The notes below the pieces were generated by a model, which was not told the DNA's origin, did no database searches, and saw nothing but the letters and a program-made list of their open reading frames with translations. 64,000 nt of DNA. It comes from Streptomyces griseoviridis (lineage in GTDB: Bacteria > Actinomycetota > Actinomycetes > Streptomycetales > Streptomycetaceae). The stretch covers positions 1-64,000 of the forward strand of contig BMSM01000008.1 in NCBI GenBank assembly GCA_014649155.1, written 5' to 3'. Shown piece after piece: positions 62,198-64,000 of this stretch. The position numbers were made by a program, and so were the translations under genes. Position 1 is the first letter of the stretch. The number at the start of each line of letters is the position of its first letter.

Positions 62198-62553
62198 CGA
62201 CTGCCAGCCGTATGCCCGAACCCTTCGGCCAGGGGCAGGGCGCCAACCTCGCCGACATCCTGGAGCGGGTGCTGGACAAGGGTGTCGTCATCGCCGGCGA
62301 CATCCGCATCAACCTGCTCGACATCGAGCTGCTCACCATCAAGCTGCGGCTCATCGTCGCCTCCGTCGACAAGGCGAAGGAAATGGGCATCGACTGGTGG
62401 GAGAGCGACCCCGCGCTCTCCTCGAACGCCAAGCACAAGGAACTCGCCCGGGAGAACCGGGAGCTGCGCGAGCGGCTGGCAGAGCTGGAATCGGCCCGCA
62501 CCCCGCTGGAGCGGGGTGCGGGCCGCGCCCGGGGGGAGGACGAGTCGCCATGA
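62194..62553 (+). CDS. gvpJ: Gas vesicle protein GvpJ
   Basis: A 119-residue GvpA-like minor shell protein. The conserved segment is ADILERVLDKGVVIAGDIRINLLDIELLTIKLRLIVASVDKAKEMG. A coiled helix (LARENRELRERLAELES) replaces the GvpA C-terminus. GvpJ is thought to form the conical tips or a nucleation complex. Start and stop overlap its neighbours (ATGA). Confidence 0.92.
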   Translation: MTTASRMPEPFGQGQGANLADILERVLDKGVVIAGDIRINLLDIELLTIKLRLIVASVDKAKEMGIDWWESDPALSSNAKHKELARENRELRERLAELESARTPLERGAGRARGEDESP

Positions 62554-63332
62554 CCGGACTGCGGTACGTCTACGCCGTCTGCCGTCCCTTCGGCGCGGCC
62601 CTGCAGTCGCAGCTCACCGGGGTGGCGGGCGATCCGCCGCGAACACTGCGCCACCGCGGGCTGGTCGCCGTCGTCAGCCATGTCCCCGAGGCCGACTTCA
62701 CCGAGGAGTCGCTCAAGGAACGCCTGGAGGACCTGGACTGGCTGGCGGCGACCGCCCGCGCCCACCAGCAGGTGATCGACGCGCTCACCGCCGTCACCAC
62801 GCCGCTGCCGCTCCGGATGGCCACGGTCTTCCGGGACGACAGCGGCGTCCGCGTGATGATGGAGGAACGCGAGGGAGACTTCCTGCGCACCCTCGACCGG
62901 CTGGACGGCCGGGTGGAGTGGGGCGTCAAGGTGTACGTGGAGGAGTCCGCGGGGCAGGACGGGCGGGGCGGGCGGGAGCCGGCCGGGAAGCCCGCCTCGG
63001 GCCGTGAGTACCTGCTGCGGCGGCGCGCGCGGACCCGCGCGGGCGAGGAACTGTGGCAGCGGGCCGAGGAGTTCGCCGGCCGGCTCCACGGGACGCTGGC
63101 CGACCGCGCCGACGACGCCCGGCTGCACGCCCCGCAGAATCCCGCCCTCTCCGGCGCCACCGGACGCAATGTGCTCAACGCCGCCTATCTGGTGCGGCGG
63201 GACCTTTCCGAGGAATTCGTGGAACTCGTCGACCGCACCAAGGACGACGTCCCGGGAATTCGCGTCGAACTCACCGGGCCATGGGCCGCCTATTCCTTCG
63301 CCGGGGAAAATCCCGAGGAGGGTGCCGCATGA
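62550..63332 (+). CDS. gvpL: Gas vesicle protein GvpL (GvpF/L family)
   Basis: A 260-residue paralogue of GvpF, beginning LRYVYAVC and containing LPLRMATVFRDDSGV, WGVKVYVEE and the final VELTGPWAAYSFAGE. GvpL binds many other Gvp proteins in haloarchaea and acts as an assembly platform. ATG 62550 follows GGGGGGAGGA. It overlaps gvpJ and gvpS by four bases each. Confidence 0.92.
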   Translation: MTGLRYVYAVCRPFGAALQSQLTGVAGDPPRTLRHRGLVAVVSHVPEADFTEESLKERLEDLDWLAATARAHQQVIDALTAVTTPLPLRMATVFRDDSGVRVMMEEREGDFLRTLDRLDGRVEWGVKVYVEESAGQDGRGGREPAGKPASGREYLLRRRARTRAGEELWQRAEEFAGRLHGTLADRADDARLHAPQNPALSGATGRNVLNAAYLVRRDLSEEFVELVDRTKDDVPGIRVELTGPWAAYSFAGENPEEGAA

Positions 63333-63511
63333 CCGTCGTGGAACGCCGGGAGATCGCCCTGGTCGACCTGCTCGACCGGCTGCTGGCCGGCGGGGTCGTC
63401 CTCACCGGCGACATCACCCTGCGCATCGCCGACGTGGACCTGGTCCGCATCGACCTGAACGCGTTGATCAGCTCGGTCAACGCCGATGTTCCGTCGCCCT
63501 GGGAGGACTGA
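63329..63511 (+). CDS. gvpS: Gas vesicle protein GvpS
   Basis: A 60-residue member of the GvpA-like group (GvpS/M), with IALVDLLDRLLAGGVVLTGDITLRIADVDLVRIDLNALISSV, the shell-fold core in short form, without the usual C-terminal part. Probably a minor shell or tip component. ATG overlaps the gvpL stop. The small size means it can be missed by gene callers. Confidence 0.88.
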   Translation: MTVVERREIALVDLLDRLLAGGVVLTGDITLRIADVDLVRIDLNALISSVNADVPSPWED

Positions 63512-63512
63512 C

Positions 63513-63797
63513 GTGAGCGAGCGGCACGGCCGGATCGAGTTCGAGCCGGACACCGTCGAGCGCGACCTGGTCAAGCTGGTGCTGACCGTGGTCGAGCTGT
63601 TGCGCCAGCTCATGGAGCGCCAGGCGCTGCGCCGCTTCGACCAGGGCGACCTCTCCGAGGACCAGGAGGAGCGCATCGGGCTCACCCTGATGCTGCTCGA
63701 CGACCGCATGACCGAGCTGCGGGAGCGGTACGGACTGCGGCCCGAGGACCTCAATCTGGACCTCGGGCCGCTGGGACCGCTGCTGCCCCGGGAGTGA
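63513..63797 (+). CDS. gvpK: Gas vesicle protein GvpK
   Basis: A 94-residue GvpK family protein with VERDLVKLVLTVVELLRQLMERQALRRFDQGDLSEDQEERIGLTLMLLDDRM and the ending LRPEDLNLDLGPLGPLL. GvpK is required for vesicle formation; its exact role is unclear. GTG 63513 has GGGAGGA upstream and follows gvpS by one base. It closes the operon. Its last five codons and stop lie inside the terminator stem. Confidence 0.92.
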   Translation: MSERHGRIEFEPDTVERDLVKLVLTVVELLRQLMERQALRRFDQGDLSEDQEERIGLTLMLLDDRMTELRERYGLRPEDLNLDLGPLGPLLPRE

Positions 63798-63814
63798 GCC
63801 TCCCGGGGCAGCAG
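63780..63814 (+). terminator. 15-bp-stem terminator of the gas-vesicle operon
   Basis: CTGCTGCCCCGGGAG (63780-63794) and CTCCCGGGGCAGCAG (63800-63814) form a perfect stem over a five-base loop, followed by a pyrimidine-rich run with T-pairs. The left arm is the end of gvpK and the loop includes its TGA. A clear end of the operon. Confidence 0.8.
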
Positions 63815-63841
63815 CCCTTCATCTTCTTCTGTGGCCGCCGG

Positions 63842-64000
63842 TCACCACCGGTACCAGCGACCCCTGCCGCCTCCGGCCGTCGTCCCGCGGACCAGGAATC
63901 CCAGCAGCCACAGGACCAGCACGACCAGGGCGACCCACCAGAGCACCTTCAAGGCGAATCCGGCGCCGAAAAGGATAAGCGCGAGAAGCAGTACGAGCAG
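63842..64000 (-). CDS. Small hydrophobic membrane protein, C-terminal part
   Basis: The last 52 residues of a leftward gene that begins beyond the right edge; the stop is at 63842-63844. Visible sequence is LLVLLLALILFGAGF, then LKVLWWVALVVLVLWLLGFLV and a basic Gly-rich end GGGRGRWYRW. Two membrane segments fit the small hydrophobic stress-type proteins common in Streptomyces (DUF6131-like). Convergent with gvpK. Function unknown. Confidence 0.7.
   Translation of the reverse strand: MLVLLLALILFGAGFALKVLWWVALVVLVLWLLGFLVRGTTAGGGRGRWYRW

Noticed and set aside
1..64000. tRNA or rRNA genes, IS elements, integrase/att sites
   Set aside because: I saw no cloverleaf-like sequence, transposase or integrase motif; a covariance-model scan would be decisive.

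Overview
The window is very G+C-rich, with densely packed genes, frequent ATGA/GTGA stop-start overlaps, GTG starts, twin-arginine and lipoprotein signals and F420-type oxidoreductases. All of this points to a Streptomyces chromosome. From memory, the gene order resembles the S. coelicolor SCO645x-SCO650x segment (nickel transport, beta-galactosidase, Ada/Ogt, ethylmalonyl-CoA pathway, gas-vesicle cluster); I could not check this by alignment. I saw no rRNA, tRNA, CRISPR array, insertion sequence or prophage.

Layout. 1-8.5 kb: a partial esterase, a cation-diffusion transporter, a lipoate ligase, a secreted glycerophosphodiesterase, an inositol-phosphatase-type enzyme, a non-coding tandem-repeat block, a flavin desaturase-type enzyme and a macro-domain protein. 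8.6-14 kb: a five-gene ABC importer, best read as nickel import nikABCDE, preceded by a palindrome matching the Nur box. 14-18 kb: a secreted beta-galactosidase with a LamG domain inserted in it. 18-24.3 kb: a DUF72 protein, a divergent NmtR-like nickel/cobalt sensor with its P1B-4 efflux ATPase, then DNA alkylation repair (ada-alkA, ogt), a VOC protein and a Nudix hydrolase. 24.3-27.2 kb: glycerate kinase and the phosphatidylethanolamine genes (psd, pssA).

27.3-36.5 kb (minus strand): a compact ethylmalonyl-CoA operon (ccr, ecm/meaA, mcl, mch and an acyl-CoA dehydrogenase that is probably the methylsuccinyl-CoA step), a TetR regulator and a duplicated 3-hydroxyacyl-CoA dehydrogenase. 36.8-43.6 kb: a HEAT-repeat protein, a RidA gene remnant, a secreted Tap-type peptidase, a radical-SAM protein behind a LexA-type box, an SRPBCC protein and an MFS exporter fused to three beta-sandwich repeats. 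43.7-47.4 kb is a decaying stretch: a SpoIIE-type phosphatase split over three frames, a methyltransferase, and a remnant of a sortase-anchored protein.

47.4-52.5 kb: four consecutive peptidases of families M55, M20, S9 and S66, suggestive of D-amino-acid or wall-peptide turnover. 52.5-58.3 kb: small enzymes, a short disordered ORF, and a transketolase translationally coupled to a stand-alone LigD-type polymerase. 58.4-63.8 kb: a complete actinomycete gas-vesicle operon, gvpOAFGYZJLSK, ending in a strong hairpin. The last bases hold the end of a small hydrophobic membrane protein.

The most coherent theme is paired nickel import (Nur-type site) and nickel export (NmtR/NmtA) within about 13 kb. 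The least explained features are the 82-bp repeat block, the MFS-beta-sandwich fusion and the transketolase-LigD coupling.
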